Source: Leptolyngbya sp. SIOISBB
Lineage (GTDB): Bacteria; Cyanobacteriota; Cyanobacteriia; Phormidesmidales; Phormidesmidaceae
Length of the DNA: 64,000 bases
Direction: 5' to 3'
Assembly (NCBI GenBank): GCA_010671905.1
Contig: JAAHII010000001.1
Location: 2,356,001 to 2,420,000 of the forward strand
The notes below the pieces were generated by a model. It saw only the letters and a list, made by a program, of their open reading frames with translations, ran no database searches and was not told the DNA's origin. A program made the translations under genes and the position numbers. Positions within the stretch are counted from its first letter, which is position 1. Every line of letters begins with the position of its first letter. This document shows, piece after piece, positions 26,797-35,681 of this stretch.

Positions 26797-27654
26797 ATGT
26801 TTCTCAATCAAAAGCTCTTGGCTGCTACGCTTATGACGACTGTCGTCGGCGTTGCAGTGTCGACTCCCGCCCAAGCACAACTCGACGTCACCCAAAACAG
26901 TAACGGTATTCAGTTACTTAATAGCTTGCTGGGTAATATCGACGGTTTGTCCAATTTCGCAGTTAACTTATTTGGCAACCCAAATGCCTTCGGCACCTTT
27001 GACGGTGGCACTTTTGGAATCGAGTCCGGAGTTGTCTTGAGTACCGGAAGTGTCGTTGACTTAGAAGGACCCAATGACCGTGACAACACAGAGAGTATTT
27101 TTCAGACTCCAGGGCTGCCTGGAGAACCGAATACAAATGATGGGGCAATTCTGCAGATCACCTTTGATGCAGATGTAACTGCGCAGCAAATCGGCTTCGA
27201 CTATATCTTTGGTTCTGAAGAATTCCCAGAATTTGCCGGCACTGAATACAATGACCTGTTCAAATTGACCCTGAATGGTGTGAACCTAGCCAAGTTAACC
27301 AATGGTGATGACGTCACCATTAACAATCTCACTCCCAGTGGCGATCCGGCAAGTTGGAGCCCTGACTACATCAACAATGTTGGTGGCATCACCACCAACG
27401 ATACTGAGTTAGATGGCTACACGAAGGCTCTAGGCTTCCTCGGTGATCTAAAGCTTGGTACGAACATCTTAGAGATTCAGATTGCAGATACCAATGATTG
27501 GTCGTTTGATTCAGCTGTCTTTCTCAAGGGGGGTAGCATCACCTCTGATCCGACTGATCCGGTTGCTGTACCTGAGCCGGCTTTGATGCTGGGTCTAGGC
27601 GCAGTTGCCGCGGGTCTGCTAGTCCAGAAGTACTCTCGTAAAGAGACCACTTAA
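26797..27654 (+). CDS. Choice-of-anchor L domain protein with PEP-CTERM sorting signal
   Basis: The 285-residue protein has a signal peptide (LAATLMTTVVGVAVSTPAQAQ), a choice-of-anchor L domain (NLFGNPNAFGTFDGG, GIESGVVLSTGSV, FDYIFGSEEFPEFAGTEYND) and a C-terminal PEP-CTERM tag: VAVPEPALMLGLGAVAAGLL followed by basic residues. PEP-CTERM proteins are processed by an exosortase and delivered to the cell surface or extracellular matrix. No exosortase gene is in this window. It is monocistronic, with a strong terminator after it. A surface or adhesive role is likely; the ligand is unknown. Confidence 0.9.
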   Translation: MFLNQKLLAATLMTTVVGVAVSTPAQAQLDVTQNSNGIQLLNSLLGNIDGLSNFAVNLFGNPNAFGTFDGGTFGIESGVVLSTGSVVDLEGPNDRDNTESIFQTPGLPGEPNTNDGAILQITFDADVTAQQIGFDYIFGSEEFPEFAGTEYNDLFKLTLNGVNLAKLTNGDDVTINNLTPSGDPASWSPDYINNVGGITTNDTELDGYTKALGFLGDLKLGTNILEIQIADTNDWSFDSAVFLKGGSITSDPTDPVAVPEPALMLGLGAVAAGLLVQKYSRKETT

Positions 27655-27700
27655 ATCTCACAGCCTACTCGGCTGCTGAACAATAAATTGATCGGATTAT

Positions 27701-27730
27701 AAGGAGTAGCTGTACGGCTACTCCTTTTTT
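27701..27730 (+). terminator. Rho-independent terminator of the PEP-CTERM gene
   Basis: The perfect stem GGAGTAGC/GCTACTCC with a 6-base loop is followed by six T. Confidence 0.92.
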
Positions 27731-27780
27731 ATATTTTTGCGATGTATGGAGATGCCAGAAATGGCAAAAAAGCCCAGAGG

Positions 27781-28365
27781 CTAGGCTAATTCACCCTGAA
27801 CAATCATGCGCCACTCTTCAGACAGCACTTCAGGCATTTCACTATAAAAGTCGATATCGGTCTGGGTAATGGTGATGATGGTGAGCGGGCGCGATCGGTC
27901 CGAACTCTTGATTTGCACAACTGGACGATTATTGAGGGTCGCGGTGATTACCTCAGCTGATCGCGGGGCTGACCAACCCGTATCCCACAGACGCCACTGT
28001 CTGGCTAAGCGGTTGAGAACGTTGCGATGAAATCGATCAACTTCAATTTTCAGCAGGGCTTCAACACTCTGTGCTCTGATCTCAACGGGAAAATCCTGAG
28101 CACTCAAGTTGCTGCGGTCGGTCACTGTGGGTGCCGCCACTTGAAAAAGCCGCTCACCATCCAGCGGCGATCGCACCCAAGCCGCCTTGATACTGCCATA
28201 TCGGAGAACGCCTTCGGGGGGAATCGTACCGGTCTGATGATCAAAGACAGACAAACTTTGCCCGGAGGCGATCGCGGGCTGCATCAACACCCAAACGCAG
28301 GCCAAGAAACCGAGATATAAGCGTCGGTACACAACAGAACAACACAATTGAGATTGCAATCTCAC
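27781..28365 (-). CDS. Exported protein of unknown function
   Basis: The 194-residue protein has a signal peptide (YLGFLACVWVLMQPAIASGQ, cleavage about residue 35) and a periplasmic domain: PEGVLRYGSIKAAWVRSPLD, ERLFQVAAPTV, FPVEIRAQSVEALLKIEVDR. That pattern reminds me of the periplasmic N-terminal segment of cyanobacterial MscS-like proteins, but the channel part is absent and the protein ends after LSEEWRMIVQ. The resemblance is weak. It stands alone, convergent with the PEP-CTERM gene. Confidence 0.6.
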   Translation of the reverse strand: MRLQSQLCCSVVYRRLYLGFLACVWVLMQPAIASGQSLSVFDHQTGTIPPEGVLRYGSIKAAWVRSPLDGERLFQVAAPTVTDRSNLSAQDFPVEIRAQSVEALLKIEVDRFHRNVLNRLARQWRLWDTGWSAPRSAEVITATLNNRPVVQIKSSDRSRPLTIITITQTDIDFYSEMPEVLSEEWRMIVQGELA

Positions 28366-29217
28366 GAACCTTTACCTATGTTCAATCACAAATTGAGTGG
28401 AGTGAACCAACATCAGCCACGCAGCTAAATCTCCTGATTTTCTTAAGTAATTATCTTGTGAATGAATATTGTTCACAGTTGATCATTACCACAAAATTTT
28501 CTTGGATTAAAATATTCCAAGAATCAAGATATTAGAGCAACAGAAAATCAGAGTTTGTCGCTAAACGTCCGATTTATTTCGTCTATTGTCCTTGTCAAAA
28601 CTGCTGAAGATAACGAATATTGCTGCATATCTCCCTAGATAGCTCGGCTATTCTCAATGACTTCTACGAAACGTCAGCAAGGTTTGAGAAATCGATTGTT
28701 CCGTAGCGCTGCTTACAGCGAAGAAAAAAAGAGCATGTCAGCTTTACAAGCATCCTGCATGCCTCTCATCCATTTTTGGCATAAGAAAGGATGTAGCCAC
28801 CTCTGAGGATAAGTTGCAGAATATTTATCTGTAGATACTGCATTTTTGAAGATCTGAAATCTGAATTTCTGTGTGTCTATTAAATCTATGGCTTGAAAAT
28901 TCAAAGACTCGAATAAGAAGCTATTGAGTATTGCAATGCCATGAGCCTAAGCAAGCTTCAAGTCTATTCATCTACTGCAGAGGCATTCGATGATGAAGTC
29001 TAACGAATCCAGTTCGCTTTCTCCCTTTCGATTCGATTTCCAGACTCCTTCAGATTTGAATCATCAGGATTTAGTCACAAATCTTCCAGTTAAACCAGCG
29101 TTGCATCTAAACAATCTTTAAATGGGCTATAAGTTGCTGCTGCTAGATTGGCGGCGCAATTGAATCAATCTGATTGCTATCAAAAAACAGAATCTCACCC
29201 AGGATGAAACGATTGCT
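28366..29217. other. AT-rich intergenic region, 850 bp
   Basis: No gene, RNA or repeat is convincing here. Short minus-strand frames exist but have no start signal or recognisable sequence. Confidence 0.5.
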
Positions 29218-29661
29218 ATGACCCACTCGACACGAAAAACGATTGCTATATTGCTGAAAATATCCGGCATCCTTTGGGTGATTTGGGGGTTGGTTCATGC
29301 CTTCGCTGGGGTGATGACTATCTCTGGCGATACGGCAACTGCCACCGCCGGTATTGCGGATGCCGTAGACCCTGCCAGCTTGGACATGGATTACCCAGAT
29401 GCGGTTGGGGCCATCATCAACCAGCACGGTTTCAATTTACTTTGGGCTGGTGTCGTGACGATCATTGGCGGCATCTTTATCTGGCGCAAAAGCGTTGCCG
29501 CCATCTTTATTACAGCTCTGGTGGGGGGGCTGCTAGATCTCGGCTATTTCATCTTTATCGACCTCGGCGGCTACAACAATTTTGTGCCCGGAACCGTGAT
29601 GACCATCATTTCAGCTACAGCGATCGCACTGAGCTTTTACGCCTATTTTCAGAATAAATAA
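29218..29661 (+). CDS. Four-helix membrane protein, unknown function
   Basis: The 147-residue protein has four predicted membrane helices: near residues 8-30 (IAILLKISGILWVIWGLVHA), 70-90 (FNLLWAGVVTIIGGIFI), 93-115 and 120-143. A short extracytoplasmic loop lies between helices 1 and 2. No signature identifies a family. It stands alone between two long non-coding regions. Confidence 0.65.
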   Translation: MTHSTRKTIAILLKISGILWVIWGLVHAFAGVMTISGDTATATAGIADAVDPASLDMDYPDAVGAIINQHGFNLLWAGVVTIIGGIFIWRKSVAAIFITALVGGLLDLGYFIFIDLGGYNNFVPGTVMTIISATAIALSFYAYFQNK

Positions 29662-29794
29662 GTTGATTTTGGTTAACCGCAGCGATCGCGTCTGCCTTCC
29701 CCCCTTTTTGGATGACAACACCAGCCAACAATGATGTGTGAAATCGGCAACATCGCCGCTTTTTACATTGGGCTGCCGCTATCTAACGATTGTT

Positions 29795-29823
29795 CTTATC
29801 CCAGTTCTACAAATTACAGCTAC
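29795..29823 (+). repeat. Direct repeat, left copy flanking the CocE-type gene
   Basis: CTTATCCCAGTTCT is identical to the start of 31743-31771, and the next 15 bases match with four differences. The two copies bracket the hydrolase gene. Confidence 0.55.
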
Positions 29824-29865
29824 ACAGACAAGTCGGCTTTCTCCCTAGGGGAGACGCGATGCGAA

Positions 29866-29901
29866 CGACTCCGCTCAGCCGATGTTCCCTGAGCGGAGTC
29901 G
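29866..29901. repeat. REP-like palindrome
   Basis: Perfect 13 bp arms CGACTCCGCTCAG and CTGAGCGGAGTCG surround a 10-base loop. No T run follows. Palindromes of this CGACTCCGCTCAG type are widespread dispersed repeats in bacteria. Confidence 0.75.
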
Positions 29902-29953
29902 ACAGGAAGATTTGTAGTCCAATTTCAGAGAACTGGATATTACTCAAGATGAG

Positions 29954-31738
29954 ATGCGCTCTATGACGTTGAATCAATTAGCGACAGACCTTGGGAATAC
30001 GCTTAAAGCCCTGGCACCAATCGTCACGAATGCGCTCAAAAGCGGTCAGTTATTCAATCCTCAATGTGAACTGACTGACGCCGACCCAGCCATTTTGTGC
30101 GAGTACGATGTGGAAATCCCTATGAGTGAGGGGTTTAACCTAACAGCCAATATCTACCGCTCAAAGCAGGCGGCTAAGCAGAACGCACCTGTCCCCGTGG
30201 TGATGTGCGCCCATCCTTACGACAATCACATCACCTCCGCTCTGGGCAAAACCCCGCTCGGCGGTGCCCCACAGCAATATCGCCTGATTCCCCAAGCCGG
30301 AACACCCAAATTTTCGAAGCTGACCAGTTGGGAGTCGCCTGACCCGAATTTCTGGGTGCCCGCAGGCTATGCCGTCGTCAACGTGAACCTACCAGGCTAT
30401 GCCAACAGCGGTGGGCATCCTTCCGTATTTTCTGAGCATCAGGGCAAATGCTACTACGAAGCGATCGAGTGGGTTGCCCAACAGCCTTGGTGTACGGGCA
30501 AAGTCGGGCTGAATGGGGTCAGCTTTTTAGCCATTACTCAGTATCACGTGGCAGCTTGTCAGGCCTATGGCGGGCCGCCGCCGTCCTTATGCTGCATTTC
30601 GCCTTGGGAAGGGCTCACCGATCCGTATCACGATACGTTTACGCGCAGTGGACTGACTGAGTTGGGGTTTCCCGCCTTTTGGTGGGCCACTGAAGTGAAG
30701 ACCGCGATTAACGGTACTCCAGCGGATTTTGTCGAAGTGGAAGGGGCAATTCCCACTAATTTTGTCGACCAGCATCCTTTTTATGATGATTTCTGGAAGG
30801 GGAAGGCGGCGAAGCTGGACGAAATCACTGTGCCCATGCTGGTATGTGGCTCTTTCTCCGATCATGGACTGCATACGATGGGCAGCTTTCGAGCATTTAT
30901 GAAGGCGCGATCGCAGCATAAATGGCTTTACACCCATCGCACCGGCAAGTGGGATGCCTTTTATTCACCCGAAGTCCAAGAGCTGACTCGACGCTTTATG
31001 GATTGTTTTCTCAAAGGGGAGACGTCCAATTGTTTTCTGGATAAGCCCCCTGTTCGATTAGAAGTGCGCACCAGCCGAGAGGAGATTCACGCAGTTCGTG
31101 ATGAAAACGAATGGCCACTTGCCCGCACCGATTACCAAACGCTTTACCTCACGGATCAGTCGTCCTTGTCTCCCAACCTGCCCGCAGCAACTAGCGAAAT
31201 GACCTACTCCGCCACCAAGGGGCAGGTAACATTTCGATATATGTTCGCGGAGGACACTGAACTCACGGGCTACATGAAACTACGACTATGGGTGGAAGCG
31301 CGGCCTGGACGGAACCCACGAGACAGTCCCGACGATATGGGGATCTTTGTGGCCATCAATAAGCGCGATCGCCGCCAGCAGTCAGTCCCCTTCTACGGTT
31401 CCGTAGGGAATCAACAGGATATGGTCACACGGGGCTGGGGCCGGGCCGCTCGCCGCGAACTTGATCCCGTCGAATCGACCGAGTGGAATCCTGTGCTCAA
31501 AGCGGCCAGAGACGAAAAGCTGAAACCGGGCGAAATTGTGCCTTTGGAGATTGCCCTGTATCCCAGCAGTACCTTTTTTGCTGCAGGTGAAGCGATCGAG
31601 CTGATTGTCAGCGCTCAGGCCATTATTCCTTCGCCGCCTTACCTAAAAGATGTGTCCTTTAATCTGGGCATTCAGGTCATTCACCTCGGTGGCGACTGTG
31701 ATTCCCATCTGCTGATTCCCAAGGTATCGGTCGGGTGA
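29954..31738 (+). CDS. CocE/NonD-family hydrolase (X-Pro dipeptidyl-peptidase-like)
   Basis: The 594-residue protein has an alpha/beta-hydrolase core and a C-terminal jelly-roll domain as in cocaine esterase and X-prolyl dipeptidyl aminopeptidase. Visible features are the substrate region FWVPAGYAVVNVNLPGYANS, the nucleophile GLNGVSFLAITQY, the acidic residue in VCGSFSDHGLHTMGS, and a probable catalytic His in LYTHRTGKWDAFYSPE. The usual GxSYxG elbow is GVSFLA here. No signal peptide is seen. The first ATG is at 29954, with another in frame at 29963. The substrate (ester or peptide) cannot be deduced. Direct repeats flank the gene. Confidence 0.9.
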   Translation: MRSMTLNQLATDLGNTLKALAPIVTNALKSGQLFNPQCELTDADPAILCEYDVEIPMSEGFNLTANIYRSKQAAKQNAPVPVVMCAHPYDNHITSALGKTPLGGAPQQYRLIPQAGTPKFSKLTSWESPDPNFWVPAGYAVVNVNLPGYANSGGHPSVFSEHQGKCYYEAIEWVAQQPWCTGKVGLNGVSFLAITQYHVAACQAYGGPPPSLCCISPWEGLTDPYHDTFTRSGLTELGFPAFWWATEVKTAINGTPADFVEVEGAIPTNFVDQHPFYDDFWKGKAAKLDEITVPMLVCGSFSDHGLHTMGSFRAFMKARSQHKWLYTHRTGKWDAFYSPEVQELTRRFMDCFLKGETSNCFLDKPPVRLEVRTSREEIHAVRDENEWPLARTDYQTLYLTDQSSLSPNLPAATSEMTYSATKGQVTFRYMFAEDTELTGYMKLRLWVEARPGRNPRDSPDDMGIFVAINKRDRRQQSVPFYGSVGNQQDMVTRGWGRAARRELDPVESTEWNPVLKAARDEKLKPGEIVPLEIALYPSSTFFAAGEAIELIVSAQAIIPSPPYLKDVSFNLGIQVIHLGGDCDSHLLIPKVSVG

Positions 31739-31742
31739 AGAC

Positions 31743-31771
31743 CTTATCCCAGTTCTGCAAAATAGCGCTAC
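31743..31771 (+). repeat. Direct repeat, right copy flanking the CocE-type gene
   Basis: Matches 29795-29823 at 25 of 29 positions by eye, including the first 14. Confidence 0.55.
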
Positions 31772-31795
31772 CGATCGGCGATCCCCCGCTGTTGC

Positions 31796-31818
31796 AGCCC
31801 CCTTGTCGAAGGGGGGCT
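31796..31818 (+). terminator. Stem-loop after the CocE-type gene
   Basis: AGCCCCCTT/AAGGGGGGCT with a GTCG loop forms a strong stem 58 bp after the stop codon. The following sequence (ACACACTTTTGGG) has only a weak T tract, so terminator function is probable but not certain. Confidence 0.5.
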
Positions 31819-31921
31819 ACACACTTTTGGGATGGGCAGTCCAAATTAAGCGAGTTGTTATTGAACATTATCTTGACAGACTAATCGCGGGTGGGGCTCA
31901 TAGAGTTGATATGACATTGTG

Positions 31922-32612
31922 ATGGCAAATTCTTTATTTATGAATCGTTCAGTCTCTCCACCTCAGTACACCCACCTCCTCAGCGTTATTGTGCTGAGGC
32001 TGCTGATTGTCCCCTTTGTGGGATGGGGAGGCATTCTCAGCGAGATTTTGGCATCTTTCTTGCTGTTCTACATGACCCTGTTGATTATTCAGTCCTACCG
32101 ACTGCCGCGATCGCTGTTTATGCTCTTTGTGGCGATCTCCTCAATTGGGTTCGTTCTCGACATGATTTTGACCCTGGGCTGGGTACCGATGACGGTCACG
32201 CCGACCCTGATTGTGCAAGTAATCTACAGCTTCTTTCTCGGATCTGCCGCTTGGTTGATTCTGCAACGGCTGCTCCAAACGTCCAGGGTCACTATGGATA
32301 CGGTGAAGGGGGGGCATCTGTGTCTATTTACTGCTGGGGTATACGTGGTCTTTACTCTACGGCATCATCTATACCCTCGACCCCAGTGCCTTTTCCAGTG
32401 CTCTAGTGACACAGGAAGGCTCTTATCTGAACATGCTGTATTTCAGCTTTATCACCCTGACGACCCTGGGCTTTGGCGATATCGTTCCCGTCAATGAAGT
32501 CGCATCCGTACTCACCATTTTGGAGGCCTTAGTCGGGCAGATTTATCCGGCGATCTTCATGGCTCTGCTAGTGAGTACTTATTTAGCCCATCGACATCTA
32601 CCAGAAACGTAG
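31922..32612 (+). pseudogene. Potassium-type ion channel, broken by one frameshift
   Basis: The first part (from ATG 31922) encodes four hydrophobic helices and reads well up to TSRVTMDTVKGG. Dropping one G from the seven-G run at 32308-32314 continues the protein as ICVYLLLGYTWSLLYGIIYT and then LVTQEGSYLNMLYFSFITL, with the selectivity filter TTLGFGDIVP. The channel ends at 32612. With the run as written, the frame closes at 32497 without the pore. The rest is intact, so this is either a sequencing error, a recent inactivation, or a switchable homopolymer. A pore loop between hydrophobic segments is known for K+ channels; ion selectivity here is inferred from GFGD. Confidence 0.8.
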
Positions 32613-32675
32613 GTTTGAGACTGCCCCCAATTGAGTCATCTCCCCCTTCGTCACCCTATCAACCTCATCCCCCTA

Positions 32676-34385
32676 ATGCCCATGCGTTCCCCATCGGTCT
32701 CTCAGAAATTCACCCGACGACTGCTACAAACCACGGCCATCAGCCTGTTATCCGGCATCGTCGCGACCTTACCGGCTCGCTCTGCCGACAAGATTTACTT
32801 TGACTACGGCCCTTTTAGTCGCACTCTACCAGTCTCATCCCTCGAAACCTTTGCCGAAGAGGGCATCGTTGATGATGACTTAGCGCCTTTTTTCAAAGCG
32901 ATTCCTATCGAGCGGCAGCAGCAGTTTCAGCAGACTTTGACAACACCGATTACTGAGCTCAATTCAAATATTCCGGCAGAGTTCACGGATCCATTCGTGC
33001 TGTCGCAATGGCTATATACCCCTATTGGCGAAACAGTCTTAGTCCGCTCTGGTGAACTGATTCAAACCGCCGGGCGGCAAAATGGTCGGCAGGCTATTCG
33101 CGCTGCCATTATTCTTGCAGCAGCTGAGCCCGATGGTCTCTCGCTGATGAATCTGATTCACGCGTATCCGACAGATGGTATGCGGTTGAATTTGCCGAAT
33201 GTCCTGAAGTTGATTAACGCCATCAACATCAATCGAGACATCACTGAAGCATTAATTACAGCGGCGGCCCAAAGCTCTGAAGCTAATGCTGCCAATGAGC
33301 CCGCTCTTGACTATGGCGCTTTACCCGTGTTGGCAGAGACCGGAACGTTGACGGTCGAGCAGCGATCGCTGATGCTCACTGATCCAGAACGCGATCGGAC
33401 CTTCCCCGTTGATCTTTTCTTCCCGGCAAATCTTGAAGCTATGCCAGGTTCTGTCCCGGTCATGATCTTTTCCCACGGCTATGGTGACACGCGGAAAAAT
33501 CCACAAGCAACAGTAGCGGCACGAGATATGGCCGCCAATGGGTATATGGTGGTGCTGCCAGAACATGTTGGTAGCAATCAGCAATATCAAACCGATTTAG
33601 AAAGCGGGCTCAATCAAGCATCCTTTGAGGCGATGGAATTTATCAATCGGCCCTTAGATATTCGGTTCCTCCTAGATACTCTAGAACAGCAGAACGCCAG
33701 GGATTTTCAAGGGCGTTTACAACTTGCACGAGTAGGGGTGGTGGGACATTCCTTTGGTGGCTATACAACCCTCGTAGCAGCAGGTGCCACAGTTGATATG
33801 CAGCATTTAGAAGCCCAGTGTGCCTTAGAGAATGACATCACCCACGATCAGGTCAATATTGCCTTGGCTCTCCAGTGTCGAGCCTTGGAACTCAAAGCGT
33901 CGCCCAATGCCCTGCAACAATTAACCGACGGCAGTTTAGCCGATGACCGGATTGGCCTCGCGTTTACGATATCGCCAGTCAGCAGCTTGTTTGGGGAAAC
34001 TGGCATGCGCAATATTCAAGTACCGACGGTCATTATGGGCGGGGCGTTAGATATTGCGAGCCCTGTCGCTGTAGAACAAGTGGCGACATTCCGAGGACTG
34101 AACACGGCACAAAAATACTTATATCTAGCCGAGCAGCTGTCTCACACACCGGAATTGACCCGCGTGACGTTAGAGGTGACCAATCCGAATACTGAGGTGC
34201 TTCAAGGCTTCAATGAAAACCAAGACCTATTCACTGACCTGGTGATCACACTAGCGATCGCTCACGGCAATGTGTATTTGCAAGAGTATGAGTCTTATCT
34301 CCCTTATTTGACATCCGCTTATGTTGAAACCGTCAGCGTAGAGCCTCTTAAACTGCATCTGGTGCGTTCTGTTCCAGAAGACTAG
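32676..34385 (+). CDS. DUF1400-containing alpha/beta hydrolase, exported
   Basis: The 569-residue protein has a signal peptide (QTTAISLLSGIVATLPARSA), then the cyanobacterial DUF1400 domain (ADKIYFDYGPFSRTLPVSSL, FAEEGIVDDDLAPF) and a C-terminal alpha/beta-hydrolase domain. That domain has FSHGYGDTRKNP, the nucleophile VVGHSFGGYTT, acidic residue in GGALDIASP and His in EQLSHTPEL, as in PAF-acetylhydrolase/dienelactone hydrolase relatives. The frame opens at a TTG at 32631, but ATG 32676 (or 32682) precedes the signal peptide more naturally. The substrate is unknown. It begins shortly after the ion channel remnant. Confidence 0.88.
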   Translation: MPMRSPSVSQKFTRRLLQTTAISLLSGIVATLPARSADKIYFDYGPFSRTLPVSSLETFAEEGIVDDDLAPFFKAIPIERQQQFQQTLTTPITELNSNIPAEFTDPFVLSQWLYTPIGETVLVRSGELIQTAGRQNGRQAIRAAIILAAAEPDGLSLMNLIHAYPTDGMRLNLPNVLKLINAININRDITEALITAAAQSSEANAANEPALDYGALPVLAETGTLTVEQRSLMLTDPERDRTFPVDLFFPANLEAMPGSVPVMIFSHGYGDTRKNPQATVAARDMAANGYMVVLPEHVGSNQQYQTDLESGLNQASFEAMEFINRPLDIRFLLDTLEQQNARDFQGRLQLARVGVVGHSFGGYTTLVAAGATVDMQHLEAQCALENDITHDQVNIALALQCRALELKASPNALQQLTDGSLADDRIGLAFTISPVSSLFGETGMRNIQVPTVIMGGALDIASPVAVEQVATFRGLNTAQKYLYLAEQLSHTPELTRVTLEVTNPNTEVLQGFNENQDLFTDLVITLAIAHGNVYLQEYESYLPYLTSAYVETVSVEPLKLHLVRSVPED

Positions 34386-34797
34386 ACAGCCCTCATGAGG
34401 GATCCTTCTTGCCAAAATGTGATCCGTCAGTTGAGATGGGCTCGGGGAAGCGGAACTGAAATGAGCTGAGCAAGGCGGTGATGGTTGGAGTACACGACTG
34501 GTCGCGATCTCGACGGAGGGTTTCTGATTGTTGCAAGGATCATTTAAGTGAGTAGAAAAGTGCGATCGCGTCCTCCTATGATGGGCCTAGGGATTTTCAG
34601 AATTAGTTCCGATTCTCTCAAGTCACTCATCCATCCCCGCAACATCACAGTCTGGGCAACATCAGATTGTGATGTTTACCTTCATCCTGGAAACAGTATC
34701 GGTATAACCGCAGCTCAACAAATGAGTTTTGTCGTTGATCATCTCAACGAACCCCTAGCTGTCGGTTCGAGGGTTAGCACACCCAGCCTCTGATGAT
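34386..34797. other. Intergenic region, 410 bp
   Basis: No supported gene. An 81-residue GTG-initiated frame at 34548-34793 has no recognisable sequence and no good ribosome site. Confidence 0.45.
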
Positions 34798-34986
34798 TTA
34801 CTCAACGTAGTCTGCTGCGATCGCAATCTCGAGCGTCGCTTCGTCAATCGTGATGTACAGCTGATTGGGACGACAGCAGACCTGGCAATCTTCAACGTAG
34901 CTTTGGGTTAATCCAGCAGATATATCGATAAAGGTGGTATTGAACTCGCCACAAAAAGCACAACTGTATTCGGCAGTATTTTGCAT
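34798..34986 (-). CDS. CPXCG-motif cysteine-rich small protein
   Basis: The 62-residue protein has two Cys pairs, CAFCGE near residue 9 and EDCQVCCRPN near residue 33, with SAGLTQSYVED between. This matches the small Cys-rich CPXCG family (PF14255-like), which probably binds zinc. Here the first motif is CxFCG rather than CPxCG. Function is unknown. The ATG at 34986 is the only reasonable start. Confidence 0.85.
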   Translation of the reverse strand: MQNTAEYSCAFCGEFNTTFIDISAGLTQSYVEDCQVCCRPNQLYITIDEATLEIAIAADYVE

Positions 34987-35196
34987 CGCCTTCTCTCCAT
35001 GTGAGCACAGACTAATGTGTTCTCAGCCGCGTTTAAAGCTACCGAACCATGAAACCATCCATTGGCGGCTCGTGCTCTTCAATCAATCCGGTATTGTTCT
35101 TCAGGCTGCCATGCAATGTTGAAATGCAGTAGGCAAGCATCTCAACTATCCAATAACGAGCACTGTTGAAATCAACTGTATTCAAATTTTTTAGAA

Positions 35197-35268
35197 TGGC
35201 TCAGGCGTGATTTGAACACGCGACCAAGGGCTTATGAGTCCCCTGCTCTACCACTGAGCTACTGAGCC
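35197..35268 (-). tRNA. trnM: tRNA-Met (CAU), elongator type
   Basis: On the minus strand the acceptor strand GGCTCAG pairs with CTGAGCC, the D arm is GCTC/GAGC, the anticodon loop is CTCATAA (anticodon CAU), and the T arm is GCGTG TTCAAAT CACGC. The 72-nt gene does not encode CCA. The G1-C72 pair argues against an initiator tRNA; a tRNA-Ile with lysidine-modified CAU cannot be fully excluded. Confidence 0.9.
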
Positions 35269-35681
35269 AAGGCGTTTTACGCAACTTTTTCAATTTAGCA
35301 CAAAGCGGTTTCTCTGCTAACCAGAAAACCAAATCAATTCCCGGTGGTCTAAAGGCTGAAGGCGACAGGTCGGAAAGTAGGTCAGTGCAAGCGATCGCTC
35401 TCCCAAAAGAGAGTTGGTTAAGAACCCCAAAACAGAGATCTGCTCACCACATCGTTATCGTCAATAGCAGTTTGCTCAAGTCGCTCAAGATTGTTGAAAC
35501 CACTTTCTGGCAGGCCTTTCAATTTCGCACGCAGCCCTCTGCATTTCCCATGCTGTTATCGCCCCAACCCAGCTTTCTGAAAAGATTGCAGACCGTCTCA
35601 TGAGCAGTTAACGCTTGAGCCGCAATGTCTGAGTTCGAAGCCCTATCCAAATTCCGATCATCCTAGAGCCAGTTTGAGTTT
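35269..35681. other. Intergenic region with dispersed repeat
   Basis: No gene is seen. The region holds repeat copy B; the frame at 35385-35603 overlaps that repeat and is not considered coding. Confidence 0.5.
35466..35559 (-). repeat. Dispersed ~100 bp repeat, copy B
   Basis: It shares TTGAAACCACTTTCTGGCAG and CTTTCAATTTCGCA with copies A and C, then diverges in the second half (CCTCTGCATTTCCCATGCTG). Confidence 0.55.

Noticed and set aside
28713-28904. 63-residue minus-strand frame in the AT-rich gap
   Set aside because: No start signal or recognisable motif.
34548-34793. 81-residue GTG-initiated frame
   Set aside because: No good ribosome site and no family resemblance; left as unannotated.
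35197-35268. Initiator tRNA-fMet
   Set aside because: The acceptor stem begins with a G-C pair at position 1-72, whereas initiator tRNA has an unpaired first base; elongator Met fits better.
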